DNA from: Apricaphanius iberus
Lineage: Eukaryota; Chordata; Actinopteri; Cyprinodontiformes; Aphaniidae
Reading direction: 5' to 3'
Length of the DNA: 64,000 bases
Assembly (NCBI GenBank): GCA_028564705.1
Contig: JAPXFQ010002889.1
Coordinates: forward strand, 2,273,366 to 2,337,365
Under the pieces are notes generated by a model. It was not told where the DNA came from. It ran no database searches and saw nothing but the letters and a program-made list of their open reading frames with translations. A program made the translations under genes and the position numbers. Positions 35,954-48,823 of this stretch are shown piece after piece. Every line of letters starts with the position of its first letter. The stretch's first letter is position 1.

Positions 35954-37950
35954 CCCGGAGACTGGATGCTGGAGAGTCTTAAATACGTGCACATTCCAGT
36001 CAAAAAAGTCCTCCATGCCTGGAGTTGAGTGTTGAGAGGCCGGTTGAACTGGGTTTGGCGATTGAACAACAAAGAGGGTGACAGAGTCTATCTGTACGAC
36101 AAAAACAAACAAACAAGGGAATGAACAACATTATAAATTAATGTGTAAACATGGTCCATGATGCTCAGTCTGAATATCTTTGTGTAAATAGTCAAAGGTA
36201 GTTCCTAGTATAAACCGACTTTGAAGAACCCTTCCTTCATCTACTAAGAAACTGTTTTTTAGCTTCTTGCTGCAGCTTCTCTTAGCTATACTGTCCTCAT
36301 TGTTCAGTTTGTTTCTGATTTCAGTCTGTAGCTTTGAAAAAGGGTACCCAAAACGCTTGATCCAAATCATACAATTTAAAAAATCTATTCTATTAATTAC
36401 AATGGAGTGAATTTAAACTCCTGGATTTGAATAAAAGAATTGAAATAATCTAAAAATGATCTCACTCATTGTTCTAGCATTTCGCAAATATAGTTTCATT
36501 AGCTAACTGGTCTTCAACAGTAGAACTGTTTCAGTTAATGTTTGGTATTTGATATCCATTTATAACAATAATACCTAACTTTTCAGCTTACTTGTTTATA
36601 ACATTGCACATCTAATGAAAAGTATAGTATCAGAAAACCATACTTGTGTGCTGTAAATACTTAATGATGAAAGACATTGACGATTTAAGTAATACTTAAT
36701 CTCCAGACACGTTCCTTATGTTTTTCCTCTATATATCTAACTCCTTTACTCTTGAAAAATTAAGTCGTTTTGAAGATGTGTTTTTGAGCTTCTCTGAAGT
36801 GAGTCTATTTGAACATGCTTGAGGCTAGAAGACCTGACAAAGCGACAAAACCTCGCTCAAGGCACAGCAAGAAAAGCCTAAAACACACAGCCAATGTAAA
36901 CTGGGACAGGAGAACAGGTAGGAGGTGGTAAAAAAAAAGGATAAAGACAGCAAAAAGAAGGGAAAGAGGGGATGAGCATGACTGGAGCTGTTTATTCACC
37001 TCTGACAAGCTCAGACACGGACCCTGAAACTGTGACGCAGCAAATGACTCTTCCTGGAAATCTCCACATGGAAGAGCTACATGACTAAGATGATTCCGAC
37101 TTTCATTTCCACTGCTGCTAGGTTCAATTATTGTCACAGTTCTCTATTAAAATGGCAACACCTCCAGAAACTTAGTTTCACCCACCACTTATTCTGTACA
37201 AGTGAGTATCCCATAATTCAAATACACTATATAAAGGCTAAGCGGAGTTTATGCGGTTCTAATGATCTTAAAAATTCTAAGTGGGCATGAGGAAGTTTAT
37301 TTTCTAATACGATCCAAACTCTATTGTCGTACAATTTCTGTCCAATTCTTACATTACATACATTATCATACCTCAATTTCTCGTCCATGGTTTCCATCTG
37401 ATAGAAGTTATTTCTGTCAGTCAACCATCCACTCGGATCCTTTCCAATTCAGCTTCAACTAAGAAATGGATAAGATGAATGAATCTGAAACGGATGATGA
37501 GTTGTTATTTCAGAGCTGCCATTTCCACTGTTCACCATGCTTGGATATTTTCTGCAAAACTGTCCATATCTGTTGAGTTGTTTCACATGGTGTCATATTA
37601 CAAGTACATGTGGCAGTCAGAAAAGAAATGCCGCATGCAGAAACCGTGCTGGACACAAGTTTTGTGGCAATATACCAGCAGGGGTATAATCCTATCCAAC
37701 CTGATATAATAATATAATACATTATTGTACTATGAAGATGAAATGTACGGCAATATAGTTTAGATTCTTCAATTAATGGTTTAAACTACCAACACATCAG
37801 GAAAATTAATAAAAAAACGATCAGTTAGGAAATTTAATTTTGATGGTTAAGATACTGAAAGAAGAATGAAGTCAAACAGAAAACTAACATGACCAGTTTA
37901 CATTGTTTTACATTAACCATTTACAACATGGTTTACATCTAATGCATTCC
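35954..37950. other. Unassigned AT-rich sequence
   Basis: No gene or repeat family recognised. The 110-codon ORF on the - strand at 36805-37137 has a hydrophobic middle but no family signature, and is not supported as a gene. Confidence 0.45.
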
Positions 37951-38138
37951 CTTTAAAGGCCCAGAGCAAGACCCAGAACTTGCTGGAGGGACTATATTTT
38001 TCAGCTGGCCTGGGAAGACCTTGGTATTTCTCCCGAAGACCTGAGCCAAGTGTTTAGGGAGAGAGAAGTCTGGGTCTCTCTGCTTCGGCTGCTGCCCCCA
38101 CAACCCGACCCGAAGCGGATGGATGGATGGATGGATAG
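37951..38138 (+). mobile_element. Rex3/RTE-like LINE 3' end with (GGAT)n tail
   Basis: On the + strand this encodes, in broken frame, the end of the same retrotransposon protein seen on the - strand near 43 kb: the part following the TRWRDYI-type motif, then EVW(V)SLLRLLPPQPDPKRMDGWMD. It ends in a GGAT/GATG tetramer run at 38117-38136. A GATG tail is reported for Rex3 (RTE clade) of teleosts. It is strongly 5' truncated. Confidence 0.7.
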
Positions 38139-38140
38139 AT

Positions 38141-40079
38141 CCACAGGGATTACATTTGTGTCTATCCATAAGTGTTTTCTTGGGAGCAGTATAATGGATG
38201 CATTGGTAAGTCTGTTATTAGGTATGAATACACCAGGCTGGACTCATTTCTCGCCCATTACAAGGAATCCAGAGAGCCTTTTTAATTTTTGTTCCTCAAG
38301 TGTGCAGTGTTGACAGACTGACTCATTTATCAGTCAGCGGAGTAAAAACACCTCTGGACCATTTTCTGGGTCTAACAAAATGATGAACAAAAGCACTGCA
38401 GCAGCTTAATAACCAACCCATTGCCTTCAGCATGCAGTACAATGATGCATCAACAGCTCAATAACTGCATGTCACAAAATCATTAGGATGGGCCTCAGCG
38501 AGGCCTGATTCATCCCCGCCTTGGCTTTTTGTTGCTCAGTTTTTTTTGTAATTTTCTGGCAAGTTTCAACAAGAAGATGGCAAAAGTCAGGAGGGTGGAG
38601 ACCAAAAATCTGTGGGTGGATGGATTACTAATTTAGTAACAAACAACAACACGCACACTGTGAACTGAATATAAAGGTTAGCGGGGTTTTCTATTGGTTT
38701 TAAACAAAATAATCAAGGCTAAAGATCAAGAGTTTAACACTGCTTTAAGTAACCTAATTCTTGGTGAGTATGCTCTACTTTGACATTTACTGTAAGGATT
38801 TTCATCTTAACTCATTGCAGAGCTAACACTTTCTGCTTTCTGTTTGTTAACTATTAGGCTATTCAAGTAAATTTAAGTAAATACTGAAGTAGGAAGAAGA
38901 AGCTGAGTTGGTCGTAAAGACATGACCCTGACCCTATTTGAATCTCTGCTGCCCTCTAGTGTTGTTAAATAAATCATCTAAAACCAGAAACATTTGATTG
39001 ACTTGCTTCTACAGACCTTAATTTTAATGCTATTCCATTTTTAGTGCAACTGTTTTAATATGCGCCTAATTTATACTTATAATAGTTCTTCTCAGAAGGC
39101 TGTCTTGCATGGCTTTGGTCTGTTTATGGGTGTTTTTTTATTTAATCCCCAGAAGTAGTTCACACTGTCTTTAGTCTACTGATCCTGGACTAGAGGGCCT
39201 GGTTCACTGTTTTCACTCCAATTATGCATCTCATTATGCAGCACTAGAGACCTTTGTTTGCATTATTGAGGCAGGAAAGACATGCAGCAAAGGTTCTGAG
39301 GTCAGTATTTAAATCCCAGATGGCTGTATGGAGGGCAGTAAATGTCAATATACCATGTTAAGTTAGTTGGCATAATAATTATTTGACATCCCCTTACTAG
39401 TCATTTCATGCAAGAAATAAACCATAGCTCTTTCATTGTTGTGCATAATTTATTGCTCTAAAATATAATATATATAGTATAGAAATAAATATTTATTGTC
39501 AAAAAAGACAGCAGGGTGTGCACAGATGAAAAGACAAAATAAAAAGCTGAGAAAAAAGTATAAAAGTATAAAAGTATAAGGCCAGAAGCAGGGAAGATGA
39601 TGCAGGGTCTTCGCCGGTAAGGAGCGATTAGAACTTGCTGAGAAAATTAGATTCTTTGGAAAGGAGGAAAAACCAAACAGGAACAGGACAGGGTTATAAC
39701 TGATATTTTAGAATTACTCTCATTCCCACAAAAAATATTGTTTGTCAGTATTTTAACGGGTAACCCATGGATTGATGTAAATCAGTTTATTAAATGGGCA
39801 AGCTGGACATTTGCCATTGCAATAAAAGTTTTTATGATCTAAACACAGGTCATTGCAGCAGAACAGAAATATTTATTCTGTAGGGGAAACAAACTAAAAA
39901 AGCTGTGTGGGCGCATGTGTAGCCTTTGTTTTATTATTTTACACTCTTACATCAGTAGCTACCCAGCCCAACTCACTTCTGGCGTTTTACAGTAATTGGG
40001 TGGTGGTGGCCAAATTTTGCGGGCCTGGCCTGAATTATTATCCCAGTCAGCCCCTGGATAGCCTCCATAAATAAACAGT
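38141..40079. other. Unassigned AT-rich sequence
   Basis: No gene or known repeat family recognised. A threefold 'aaaagtata' repeat at about 39555-39580 is the only local structure. Confidence 0.5.
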
Positions 40080-40670
40080 CTGTTTTACCAATATAGCAAG
40101 GGTGAGATAAGGACTATGTGGGGGGCCAGTCAATTTTCTCCTCACCAGAATCGTTCCTCATTGTCCATTTGAACTGCTTTATGCACTGATGCACAGGCAT
40201 GTTGGAAACCAAAAACTTGGGACTCAATAATAATCTTAATGGTCCATATGGTCTTGATACGCTGATAATTCAGATAACTGGAACTAAAGAGCTGATCTGA
40301 CCGCCACACACCATAAACCCTGTGCACTAAACTGCCAAACCCAGACTCATCCATTGGACTGCCAAAAAAAGAAAGGCCTGCGGGAAAGATGTCTACACTG
40401 CTGCAGAGTCCTATAGCAGCATGTTTTCCACCACTGCATCCAGTACTGTATTGCACTTGGTGATGTAAGGCTTAAATGCCACTGCTCGACCAAATAAACT
40501 AATTGACTAAGGATATTTAGTAGTGAAGGACTGGATTTAGTGAACAGATGACATCCTATGGTTGTATCATGCTAGAATTTACTGACCTTCTGAGAGCGAC
40601 CTATGCTTTTAAAAATATTTGTAGAGGCAGTCAGCATGCTTCATCCATCTGGATTCTGAACAAATCCCAT
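40080..40670 (-). pseudogene. Degenerate Tc1-like transposase (third family)
   Basis: Antisense reading gives, in order, RSQKVSKF from the N-terminus (about 40570-40600), GCHLF, then after a deletion YITKCNTVLDAV-like residues with KHAA, and downstream MDESGFGSLV, corresponding to the transposase region around its first catalytic domain. The 104-codon open frame at 40142-40456 is part of this. Stops, indels and at least one internal deletion are present, and the terminal repeats are not clear. Its sequence differs from the DD37E family and from the 27.3-kb family. Confidence 0.65.
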
Positions 40671-41597
40671 CATTGTGAAATTTTACTAAAATATTATTTA
40701 ATTCTGTGACCATTTTATGTTTTCAAAGCTTTTATATCACTGAGAGTTCATTAGTTGTGTATTTTCCCTATGTGGTAATTTAAGTGGTAATTTTCCGTTC
40801 CTGGTTGATAATGCTGTCAGGGAGATAATGACCAGGATGTCATTCACATAGAGTATTGCAGATCATAAAAGTAACCACTTTCGTGCTTACTAGGCATTAA
40901 AAAGTAAAAAAATTAAAAGAGAGCATGTGTGAGGCCTTTGTTGGTAGCTTTTAAATATTTAGAATTGATATCCTTTTGTTGTTCAATTCAAACAAACACT
41001 TGTCAAAGCCACATGTTAGGTTTCCTCTGAATAAAGTTGCAGCAGCAAACAGTGCAGCAAGTAGCCATGTCAGACTAGTTCGAACTTCTAAATGAGAAAT
41101 TTGTTGGTATCTGGTTATTGTACCAAACAGAAAAGAAGATATATGGCTAAACTGATACCAAAACAAGCTGCTTTACCAAAAGTTGGTGAGATATTCAAAC
41201 CTCCAACAGCATCACATGGAGTAAGGTAGAAAGACATTTGCTGACATTTTGTTGTGGATCCTAATTGTCCACTGGACAGTTGTCATTTCAAGACTATTAC
41301 TGATGATTGTGTAGGCCATAACACGACCACAACATTTCTGTTAAATATATATTTTTGCCCTTATCTATAGATGTAGTTTATTCAAATTATTTAAGACGTT
41401 TTTTCTCATTAGCTGTAAAAAATAATTATCAAAATTGAGAGAATAAAATCTAAAATAATTTATATCACTTTTGTGTAACAAATCTAGTGTTCCGTAACAT
41501 AATTTTGAACTAAATAGATGTTAATTAACAATTTATCATTTGAATTGCTGATTTTACACTTTCAATCCACTTGAATTACTTCCATAATAATATATAC

Positions 41598-41599
<2 letters not shown>
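40671..41599. other. Unassigned AT-rich sequence
   Basis: No gene or known repeat family recognised. Confidence 0.5.

Positions 41600-41640
<41 letters not shown>
41600..41640. repeat. (TA)n microsatellite
   Basis: Uninterrupted TA dinucleotides of about 41 bp, immediately upstream of the promoter-like segment at 41.7 kb. Confidence 0.95.
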
Positions 41641-41643
<3 letters not shown>

Positions 41644-41742
41644 ATGTTGCGCACCTGTGTTATCAACCACTAGACTGCGCCAGAGAGTTGCTTTATTCAT
41701 TAGTTGGCTTTAGTTAGATCTAGATGAGTCAGATGTGTTTGT

Positions 41743-41852
41743 TATAAAACCACAAAAGCCTGTGAGATACAAACAGCAGAAGACTTTATTAGTCATCTGT
41801 CTGAAAATCAAAGCAAAGGAGAAATTTGGAAGACTCTCTTTCATCCTTCAAG
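41743..41852 (+). promoter_or_regulatory. Possible TATA box and first noncoding exon
   Basis: A TATA-like tataaaac at 41743-41750 is followed 30 bp later by a GA-rich stretch that ends in a good splice donor, cttcaag|gtaaac, at 41852/41853. This spacing suits a short untranslated first exon. Nothing else confirms transcription, and such matches occur by chance. Confidence 0.25.
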
Positions 41853-42593
41853 GTAAACCTCAACATTTCTAACCAATGACTAACATTTAACTTAGAGTTC
41901 ATGATTTTCAGTCAGCGCATCGATGTTATGTAGTGTGATTTTACATTTTAGGATATGCCTGCGTTTTACAACACTTTAATTACAAATATGATGTTGAGAT
42001 AAATTTGGTTTGAATAAGCTTTTGTACCTTAATAATTCAAAAACAGAAAAAAACGGTGAACAATAATAACTGGATAGTGTAAAATATATATTTTTTTAAT
42101 TAAAGAAATTTAAAGTCATGTTCAATTTTGTTAAAATCAGAAGGGTGGAAATTAGCTTTGAAAAAGGATCAGTTTGTTCTTCAACTGGGAAACAACCAGA
42201 AAGGTCAGTGTTAATGTCTGCTAAAAACAGGGAGACACAAATCAGGTATGGAAATAAGCTGTGTTGGTATTTAAAATCAACCTTGTCTTAAGTCTGTGTA
42301 CGTGTTTGTTATAGAGCTTTGACCACACGTTAAGTGAGAACTTACAATTCCATTTATTATTTAGCTGTTAGTAACTATGTTTGCATACTGTTGCATTAAT
42401 AGGCAACAGTTGAAAAGTTTAACCAATAAATTATTTCTTTCCTCTGCCATGATAGCCAGATGCTCTGAGAATAAGAATGTAAAAATAACAATGATTGAAC
42501 TTCTGCTCTGTCATTGTTTCCTTTCCTTCCATCTCTTGGAGTAGTGAGAACGATTTAATCCTCGGGACTTTTTTCCTTTAAATCTTCTCAAAC

Positions 42594-42719
42594 ATGTCAC
42601 ATCCTCCCACCCTGGATGATGATGCCCTGCAGTGCTATTACAGAGGAAAGAACCATTCAAACCAGACGTCTCTGTGGCTGAATCATCAAAGACACCCAGA
42701 CAAGCTGCACTGTTATTAG
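42594..42719 (+). CDS. Possible short or broken exon encoding 41 residues
   Basis: A splice-acceptor-like pyrimidine tract (42505-42535) ending in AG at 42544 precedes an ATG at 42594. The 41 codons that follow (beginning MSHPPTLDDDALQCYYRGKN, then NQTSLWLN and HPDKLHCY) have non-repetitive, protein-like composition and end in TAG. Reading on after that TAG gives a further in-frame stretch (KVSINFSCTF, then TSDPGF), so this may be a pseudogene interrupted by a stop. I do not recognise the protein. With the TATA/donor pair 0.8 kb upstream this is the only host-gene-like signal in the window, and it remains weak. Confidence 0.25.
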   Translation: MSHPPTLDDDALQCYYRGKNHSNQTSLWLNHQRHPDKLHCY

Positions 42720-42943
42720 AAAGTCAGTATTAACTTCAGCTGCACCTTCACATCTGACCCAGGTTTCCTCTACAGGTTGGTAGAAACACAGTAGTGAAAT
42801 TGTTTTAAATTCTAATCTACTTTCTGTAGACTACATGATCTTTTTCCTAAAGAGATGTTCCACCCCTAAGAGGAATTTAGTCTGCTGTCATTTCCCCCAG
42901 AGTTAGATGAGTGTAAAAAGCATTTTGTAACATATCTTAGCAT

Positions 42944-43330
42944 ATCCATCCATCCATCCATCCATCCATCCGCTTATCCAGAGTCGAGTCGTGGGGGCAG
43001 CAGCCTAAGCAGAGAGACCCAGATTTCTCTCTCCCTAAACATTTGGCCCAGCTCCTACGGAGCAATCCCAAGGTGTTCCCAGGCCAGCTGAAAAATATAG
43101 TCCCTCCAACATGTTCTGGGTCTTGCTCTGGGCCTCCTTCCTGTGGGATGTGCCCGGATCACCTCATCAGGGAGGCGTCCAGGAGGCATCCTGACCAGAT
43201 GCCCAAGCCACCTTAACTGGTTCGTCTCGATGTGGAAGAGCAGAGGCTCTACTCTGAGCCTCCTCCGGATGACTGACCTTCTCACCCTATTTCTAAAGGA
43301 GAGCCCAGACACCCTATGGAGGAGGGATTG
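42944..43330 (-). mobile_element. Rex3/RTE-like LINE 3' end with (GATG)n tail
   Basis: On the - strand the segment carries the C-terminal part of a reverse-transcriptase polyprotein, about 85 residues with LRWLGHLVRMPPGRLPDEV and RPRARPRTCWRDYIFQLAWE (43055-43312). The frame then breaks into a EIWVSLLRLLP-like end, and the element stops at a (GATG)n/(CATC)n tract at 42944-42970. Only the 3' tip of the element is present, as is usual for truncated LINE insertions. The same region recurs at 37951-38138 in the opposite orientation. Confidence 0.75.
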
Positions 43331-43748
43331 GGCTGGGCTGCCACCTTCTCGTGGTGGAGGGGTTTGAGTGTCCCAATAATCCTAGCAGCTAAGTTGTCAG
43401 GGGCGTTCTGCCCCTGTTAGGGTCACCCTTGGCAAACTGGTCCTAGGTGAGGGATCAGACAAAGCGCAGCCCGAAGACCCCTATGATGGCCAGCACCTTT
43501 GGATCGAGTGTTCCCTTGCCCAGATGCGGCTCACCGGGCCCCCCCTCAGAAGCCAGGCCTGGATGTGGGGCATGCTGGCGAGTGCGTGGTTTCCAGGCTT
43601 TACCCATGGAAAAAATTCGATATTGTCCTACCGAGCCATGTTGGCTGTTGGTGTATGAATGTGAGTGTGAATGGGTGAATGTGGCTCAAATGTAAAGCGC
43701 TTTGAGTGGTCAGTATGAGTAGAAAAGCGCTATATAAGTTCAGTCCAT
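43331..43748 (+). mobile_element. Composite retroposon fragment (LINE 5'-like segment joined to a SINE/LINE tail)
   Basis: The first part (43340-43600) with 'ccttctcgtggtggaggggt', 'ggcgttctgcccctgttagg' and 'gatcagacaaagcgcagccc' resembles the GC-rich 5' region of a teleost LINE. The second part (43640-43748) with 'aatgtggctcaaatgtaaag' and 'gaaaagcgctatataagttc' is a common 3' tail. A run of A and 'ttcgata' marks the join near 43610. The short ORF at 43447-43695 crosses the join and is not credible as a protein. Confidence 0.55.
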
Positions 43749-45490
43749 TTACCATCTGTTGTAAAATGGCACTCAAAAACTAAATACTGATGCTAATTAT
43801 TCATGGTGATCTCAATAATCATATAGGTAACACAAAGGAATTTCAGGAGCAGATTTAGACTTCGGAATACATGGCAGCTTATTTTTTTTGAAGAGATACT
43901 GAACAAAGTGCATTATTAATGGCTGTAAGTAATGTTCTCTTTACTCTAATTCCTTAGGTGTTGCTGGGCTATTACTTTCAGGTTTAATGTATAATATTTA
44001 CAACATTTCACCCTAATGACTGTCTACGGTGAGTTTTGTAGAGTAAATCACTATTAGGTGTCATTTGTGGGTACTGCGTAAAGTCCTTGCCCCTTGCAAA
44101 GACGGCTTACTGCAGTGTCTTGTCGTAATGTAGTCCCAAGTCTAAATTGGCTCCTGTAATTTCTTCTTTTTTATTATTGTCATTTGCAATAAATATGATT
44201 AAAAAGGGCTTCAGGAATGATTAGGGGCATTACTGAGTACTTTTTTATAACCTTTGCACACAAAAATGCTTGCCATTACCATTCACTTTGTTTGCTGCTG
44301 CCAGATTAGGGGGATGCTTGGGCTGGTTAAAAAAATGCTTTTTCACACCTATCTAACTTTGCAGAATTTTAGGGGTGGAATATCCCTTTAAGACATGTTA
44401 TGTAAAAATAGCGTATTTACTAGTAGGGATGAAGAAGAGTTGAAGTCATATAGTGAAGCTTGGAAGCCAACACACAACATAGTATGTTTTTATTCTTTCT
44501 AATTTTTGGAGGTGAAATTATGATGTACACTTGTAGAGAAAATATGGGCGAATTTCTATCATCCAGTGAGAATGTTAATGTTTTCTTTTTAGCTGGTTTG
44601 CAGGTTAAAACAAGTCAAGGATGGCAATGCATTTTTAGAAGCAGGAAGTTATGAGTGGTTCCAAGAGGGAAAACATAGACAAGTAGACTGGTATGATAAC
44701 ACATCATCATATAATTGTAAGCTGTTGTGCACACAGGGTAAATGCAAACAGAGCACCCACTGAAACATCTATGTTTAGCACTTTAAATTGTCAAAATTTC
44801 CAACAATAAATTCTTTTTTTGTATGTTATTTTCCTTCCGTCTAATGTGTCAGACACACATATTATTAAATACAATCACATAAAAAAATTTCTGAAACACA
44901 CTACGGAGAAGGAATCGTCCGATTTAATTTGGTGCACCTGTAAAGCAGTGGTAAGTGTGTAAATAACTAAATTTAGAAGGATCTGGCACATTCAGAACAG
45001 AAAGTAGATGATATTCAGAAGGTCACAACTAACAAGCAGAGTCCTACAATCCCATCTTTAGATGATCATTCCTTTCCTTGATCTACATGTATTCTTCTGA
45101 TTAATCGATAGACATGGAACATGGGGGCTGAAGCCCCACGCCCACATCTTATGCAAAGCTGAGGTAAAGTGAACTCTGCAAGCTTTAAACCATGCCTCTT
45201 TGGTTTTGTAATCTCAGAGCATACCATGAAAGTACACAGGGCATGTAATATAAAAGTATCATCTGTAATTTCAAAAGATAGCATGGTGTTTAATGGCGGA
45301 TTCTTGGTCACATATTTATTTCTGAATTATGATCTGAAAGGGGTTAGAGCTACAAATTCCTTATATATTCTATTTTAAAAGGACTCAGCTCTTGAAAGAG
45401 ATTGAGAGAAGTTTACTTGTGGGTTTGAATGATTACAAAATGTATTTATCCTCCATCTAGGCATACAGATGTCAAATTTTTTCAATGAAC
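43749..45490. other. Unassigned AT-rich sequence
   Basis: No gene or known repeat family recognised in 1.7 kb. Confidence 0.5.
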
Positions 45491-46050
45491 CAATGAGGAC
45501 ATAATTGCAGCCACACAGACATTCGGGGAAAAATTGATTTGATTCGTTTGTTCTGCAAATATGTCACATGGATAAAGTTCAAGGAGTGGGACGAAACCAA
45601 GACGGGATTATACAGAGTTCCACTCCATTAGCATGAATAAACAATAAAGGCACACAGACAAATAAGTTAGATAACAAAGAGAAGCCAAAAACATAATATT
45701 TTTAGGAATATTTTTTGTTAACCTAATGGAAGTAATTTAAAGTTACATATTTTTTAAAGGTAGAGGAGAAACAAATATGAATAAAAATGAAAATACAGAG
45801 CAGCAGATGAGGATCAATAAGACTATAGTATATTAGGGGTAAATATAACGAAAACTGTCATTGGTAAATTAAAAGTTCTTTCAATTGTTTTTTTAAAGAC
45901 AAGCTGAGAAAATATGGATCTTAGGGACAAACTTAATTCCCTCCATAGTTGAGAACCCCTAAAGCTGAGGTCAGTTTAATGACCTGAAGTTCTAGAGAAC
46001 GGTAAGACAAAATGTATTTCTCTATGTCTAGTTTGGTGAGCATGAGTATC

Positions 46051-48500
46051 TCAAATAAAAGTAAAAAAAGTGTTGTAGTGTTGGAGGGAGATCTTCTCTC
46101 TTATAAATAAACTTATGAATGAATATGCATGATAATATACATTAACGTTCTCAATTGGTAAAATCTTGTATCTGAAAAATAAAGGTGCAAAAGGAGCATA
46201 TGTAGTAGAGTAGGAGATCATACACAAGAACTTCTTCTGAATTTTAGAAATTTTAACAAGATAAGTGGGGAAAGTAGCACCCCAAACAATATTGCAGTAA
46301 TTCAGGAAAGGAAATAAAAAACTATAATAAAGGGTTAGATGAGCAGATGAGTGGATCAAGGGTAAAACAATTCGTAGAATATTTAACATTTTAGAGGATC
46401 TGGTACAAACTAGATCAACATGTTTAGACCAAGTTAAACCTTCATCTATCAAAACAGCCAGAAATTTCGTTGGAGCCACTGGAGTAATTGGAGCTCCATC
46501 AATTTCTATATAAGCATGTGTTTGGGGTAAAAAAAATGTATGTGGTGGAATATCATAAAATTAATTTTTTTTACATTGAGAGTTAGCTTGTTAGTGCGAA
46601 ACCAATTTGACATGTTGGATCAAGGTGACGAAATCCTCACGTACTGCAATGAGATTGGTGTCATCTGCGAATAATACAGGTTGGAAATGGTCACAGCAAA
46701 GGAATACATCATTGATATAATAGAATAGAACCCTGAGTAACCTCAAACAAAATTTTAGAAGTTTTTGAAGAGAAACCATTGAGATACACAAATTTTTCTC
46801 TGTTAATGAAGTGATTGCAAAACCAAACTAAGGCATTACCCTCCGTTCCGTATCTATTAAGCTTAGAAATCAGATTATCATGAGAAACAGTGTCAAAAGC
46901 TTTACTTAAATTGTGAAAAACACAGTGAGCAATTATTTTTTTTCAAGAAAGGATAAGGATATTAAATGAGTAAGAGGTTGAAAAATATGATAAATAGTTT
47001 CTTTAAGGAGGATACTGTTAATGCCATCATTGCCAGGGGCTGAGTTCTTTAAAGAAAACAATAATATCTCAGACCTCCTGCGTAGTTGGGACATCAAAAT
47101 TAGGGAGGGGAGAATACCACCCATTTATCTAGCTTCATGGATCATTATCATTTTTCTAGATACTGTGAACTAAATCAGAACCAATCCTGGTAAAGAAATT
47201 ATTAAAGCCATCAGCTATATCAATAGGGTCTGAGAGAGAACTGTCATAGTCCCTCATCTCTGTGGGTGTAGATGCAGCCTTCCTATTACAACTTAGGACC
47301 TGATTGATAATTTTCCAGGTTGATTTAATGTGGTTAGAGACTCGATTAAATTGACCCGCAATAAACTTTTTTTCTAGTCACCTTAATTAAACTTGAAACA
47401 TGAATTGGTTACTTTATTTTTTGTATGTCACTAGGTTATGAGGAGTTGGTTTGGTGACAGACTTGCGGTATAACCGATTTTTCTTTTTGGAAAGTTTCCT
47501 CAATTCACCAGTAAACCAGGGTTTATCGCTAGCTACTTTGGATTTCTTAGCTATCAGAGGAAAACCTGATTCCAGAGCAGTATTAAAGAGAGTCAAGAAT
47601 AAGTCATAAGCTTTGGTAACATCCTGCAGCAACATGACCTCATCCCATATGATAGTGCTGATTGCTGATTTGAATACTTAAATATTTTTAAGAGTGAAAA
47701 TGCAATATTTTACATGCACGTTATTCGTATTACGAGCACCAAAAGCAGAATGTGTCATTTGAAAAACTGGAAAATGGTCAGACACATCACACCATAACAG
47801 CCCTGGTGGCACTTTATAATGTTAATTAAATAAAATATTATCTATAAGAGAGGCTGAGTGAATGGTAATTCGAGTAGGTCTTGTAATTAAAGGATATAAG
47901 TTTTCGGAGTACAGGGTATTAAGAAAATCGTGTGTAGCAGTGTGATCAGTATGTAAGATTTTTAAATTAAAGTCACCATTTAGCAAACAGAGCTTATGTT
48001 CCTTTGAAACAATGTCTAAGGTTGAATCAAGTGCATCCATGAAAGTATTTATATCTGAAGCTGGGGAACAGTAGATGCATCTAATCACAATGTTTTTTCC
48101 TTTGAATAAATAACATGAGGGAATTTCAATGAATAGTGATTCTAGTGTTAGATTAAAGTCATTACTTAAATCCTTTCTGTGAATATAATTAAAGGAGTCA
48201 GACACGTACAGAGAAACTCCTCCTTTTTTTTAAATTATCCACAGGAGTGGATAGCGTTATAGTGATGTATCATTATGGAGCCAAGTTTCCGTAAATGCAA
48301 GAGCTGAGAAGAAGTGTGACAAGATAGATAAGGTTTTAAAGTGATCAAAGTTTGATTTGAATGTGGAGGAGTTGAGCGAGACAGAAAATTAAACTGCTGT
48401 TCAGTGTAATATTTACACGAGAAAATTAACAGAGTTCAAATAAATGTTATTGGAATCAGGATTAAAGAAGGTTTAATGAATTCCAGTATTTTTTTTCCAT
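46051..48500 (-). pseudogene. LINE A ORF2: endonuclease-reverse transcriptase, many frameshifts
   Basis: Would nick target DNA and copy LINE RNA at the nick. Reading from the right: endonuclease pieces FTETWL and VSDSFNYIHRKDLSND, then LNGDFNLK and TRPTRITIHSASLIDNILF (47822-48205). A linker with KPWFTGELRKLSKKKNRLYRKS follows (47414-47635). Reverse transcriptase pieces are GNDGINSILLKE (46.9-47.1 kb), NLSKAFDTVSHDNLISKL (about 46.87-46.93 kb) and FADDTNLI (about 46.66 kb, the YADD-box variant). The C-terminal domain (46051-46479) includes FLAVLIDEGLTWSKHVDLV. At least five frame changes separate these pieces, so no protein can be made. Confidence 0.85.
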
Positions 48501-48823
48501 GTTCAGCTCAAAAGGGTTCAGAGTCCGAGTATCTATTTCAGGTGCTGCGTGTTTCCCATCTCTTGTTATGAAACTGGAGTCAATAGATGTCACAATAAGG
48601 AGATGATGAGATATTACCTTGTAAGAATATCATCACCCAAATCGACTCACGTTCCACCAAAAGATCAGGGCTTTTCCTTTCTCTCGAGAAGACTGACCAA
48701 CAATCCATCGGCAACAGTGGAAACAGGAGTTCATGAGAGTGATCTGATTTCTTTAAATTCATCCAGCTGATTTGATTCCTGTATTACCAATACTTTCACA
48801 TCCTCAGGTCATAATCCATTCGT

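Noticed and set aside
36805..37137. 110-codon ORF with a hydrophobic segment on the - strand
   Set aside because: The hydrophobic stretch comes from an A/G-rich tract read in antisense; no family signature or gene context.
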